A stretch of DNA of 43,218 nucleotides from Campylobacteraceae bacterium. Its GTDB lineage: Bacteria; Campylobacterota; Campylobacteria; Campylobacterales; Sulfurospirillaceae. A model generated the notes under the pieces. That model made no database searches. It was not told the origin of the DNA and saw only the letters and a program-made list of their open reading frames with translations. Where the stretch lies: positions 1-43,218 of the forward strand of contig JALUBH010000048.1 of the NCBI GenBank assembly GCA_027050775.1, read 5' to 3'. The position numbers and the translations under genes were made by a program. Of the stretch, positions 42,435-43,218 are shown in pieces (position 1 is the first letter of the stretch; every line of letters begins with the position of its first letter).

Positions 42435-42974
42435 ATGTATTGGGAGATATCCAAAGAGTTTGATTTTTGCTATGGTCACAGAGTATGGACGCAAGTTTTG
42501 GACAAAGAGTTTGCATTGAAAAGTTGCTCTACATGTAGGCATCTTCACGGACATCAGGGAAAGATTATAATATATCTCCAAAGCGATACTTTAAAAGATG
42601 GCATGGTGACGGATTTTGGACATCTCAACTGGTTTAAGATATTTTTAGATGATACGCTTGACCATAAATTTATCATAGATATAAACGACCCTCTTTTTAC
42701 TACACTTCTGCCTCATTTTGGAGATAAAAAACATCTGATTGAACATAAAGACGGTTTTAAGACTGTTGATTTTGCACATATACAAGATGAAGATGAGTAT
42801 ATATTTGAGATGTATGAAGGTTATGTGATAGTTGATTTTATCCCAACAAGTGAAAATATATCTGCTTGGCTTTTAAAAATTATACAAAAAAAGATGAGTA
42901 AGATAGGCGTCAAAGTCTCAAAAGTTGAGTTTTTAGAGACGCCTAAAAGTAAGAGTATCGTTTATAGTAGCTAA
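42435..42974 (+). CDS. queD: 6-carboxy-5,6,7,8-tetrahydropterin synthase
   Basis: 179 residues, longer than the usual ~120-140 because of an insert around 70-130. Zinc ligands H15 (YGHRVW), H38 and H40 (CRHLHGH) with catalytic C34 match QueD. VTDFGHLNWF and LDHKFI complete the active site. It makes CPH4, the substrate of QueE. Ribosome-binding site AAAAAAGG. It carries a near copy of the palindrome (42527-42540) read in another frame as Ser-Thr-Cys-Arg, placing the catalytic Cys within it. Confidence 0.92.
   Translation: MYWEISKEFDFCYGHRVWTQVLDKEFALKSCSTCRHLHGHQGKIIIYLQSDTLKDGMVTDFGHLNWFKIFLDDTLDHKFIIDINDPLFTTLLPHFGDKKHLIEHKDGFKTVDFAHIQDEDEYIFEMYEGYVIVDFIPTSENISAWLLKIIQKKMSKIGVKVSKVEFLETPKSKSIVYSS
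42527..42540. repeat. CTCTACATGTAG palindrome, near copy in queD
   Basis: CTCTACATGTAGGC, 12 of 14 positions, read as Ser-Thr-Cys-Arg, a different frame from the other copies. Confidence 0.7.
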
Positions 42975-42981
42975 ACTTACG

Positions 42982-43030
42982 CGCTATAATGAGCAAAGCT
43001 TCGTTATAGTGGCAAGGGGACTAAAGTCCC
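42982..43030. repeat. Two hairpins downstream of queD
   Basis: An 8-bp stem (42982-42989 with 43004-43011, one G-T) is followed by GGGACT (43017-43022) and AGTCCC (43025-43030) with a 2-base loop. They lie between queD and the right-edge ORF and may be the end of a mobile element or the queD terminator. The rest of 42975-43177 holds no gene that I can see. Confidence 0.4.
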
Positions 43031-43177
43031 TACAACACCCTAAAGCTACAAAAAGTAGAACTTTTCGAGAAAGGTCAGATAGTAAAACTATTGAGACTGT
43101 AAATCTAACTGTGTAAACCTTAAAAACTAGATTCATTTGATAAACTAACCAAGTGAATTATTTCAAAGGATTTACAC

Positions 43178-43218
43178 ATGAGCTTAATCAACCACAAAGA
43201 GTTAAAAAAACAATTAGC
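43178..43218 (+). CDS. Truncated ORF at the right edge, possibly a transposase
   Basis: Only 13 codons (MSLINHKELKKQL) are inside the window. The ATG has AAAGGA seven bases upstream, so it is probably translated. Before it, ACTGTGTAAACC (43108-43119) and the inverted GGATTTACAC (43168-43177) recall the terminal repeats and short leader of IS256-type elements, but this is a weak resemblance. Confidence 0.35.
   Translation, partial: MSLINHKELKKQL

Noticed and set aside
1-43218. CRISPR array, rRNA or prophage
   Set aside because: No regularly spaced repeats, no rRNA sequence and no phage structural genes were seen; the repeated leaders are only three and unevenly spaced.

Overview
The window reads as chromosomal DNA of a Campylobacterota (epsilonproteobacterial) chemolithotroph, most like Sulfurimonas/Sulfuricurvum relatives. 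The basis is strong AT bias, a menaquinol-type petABC (Rieske, cytochrome b, di-haem cytochrome c) beside a cytochrome bd operon, the gene string gpmI-fabG-acpP-fabF-accA divergent from mraY-murD, CiaB-like and FecR/OmpA/CHASE2 genes, and TATAAT-type promoters with little visible -35. This is recognition from protein families and gene order; no search was run.

Layout. 1-370: a GC-rich fragment with nested inverted repeats, foreign-looking, then AT-rich DNA. 370-2500 (-): a PIN-domain protein and an OmpR-type two-component pair. 2610-8906: an Nfu-type Fe-S protein; a cytochrome bd operon (DUF4492 protein, cydA, cydB and an unlisted 39-residue membrane ORF) read leftward; petABC read rightward; a Fur-like box between the two. 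8977-13732 (-): fatty-acid synthesis (accA, fabF, acpP, fabG) and gpmI. 13811-17999: mraY-murD facing an ATP-grasp gene and exodeoxyribonuclease III. 18077-24517: FecR, OmpA and a CHASE2/HD-GYP protein, facing a TonB-receptor/periplasmic protein/GGDEF operon. 24628-30642: tRNA-Phe, a LysE-type exporter, a CLC channel, a Cys-rich lipoprotein, a CiaB-like HExxH protein and a degenerate GGDEF-PilZ protein. 30659-35597: a PiT phosphate permease, then a TPP riboswitch and thiS-thiG-thiH-thiE. 35594-40226: a second two-component pair, a periplasmic rhodanese divergent from an ArsR regulator, two tiny membrane proteins and a DUF302 protein. 40244-42974: queC, queE, a lipoprotein and queD. 43178 to the edge: the start of a truncated ORF, possibly a transposase.

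How genes work together. The bd oxidase and bc1 complex are alternative quinol exits leaving a shared control region in opposite directions. c-di-GMP turnover and sensing genes (HD-GYP, GGDEF, PilZ-like) cluster within 12 kb. The ArsR/rhodanese pair with palindromic operators looks like a sulfur-responsive switch. The thi operon and the que genes make thiamine thiazole/TMP and the queuosine precursor.

The most unusual signals are two. First, the 14-bp perfect palindrome CTCTACATGTAGAG occurs five times exactly, with several near copies, inside unrelated genes; it is a candidate highly iterated DNA motif. Second, a promoter-plus-leader element of conserved stem-loops is repeated three times (37.4 and 39.4-39.7 kb), with compensatory base changes, ending in the GGGGA ribosome-binding site of two unrelated operons. 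A 27-bp stem carrying a small GC-rich head just before queD is a third candidate RNA element.
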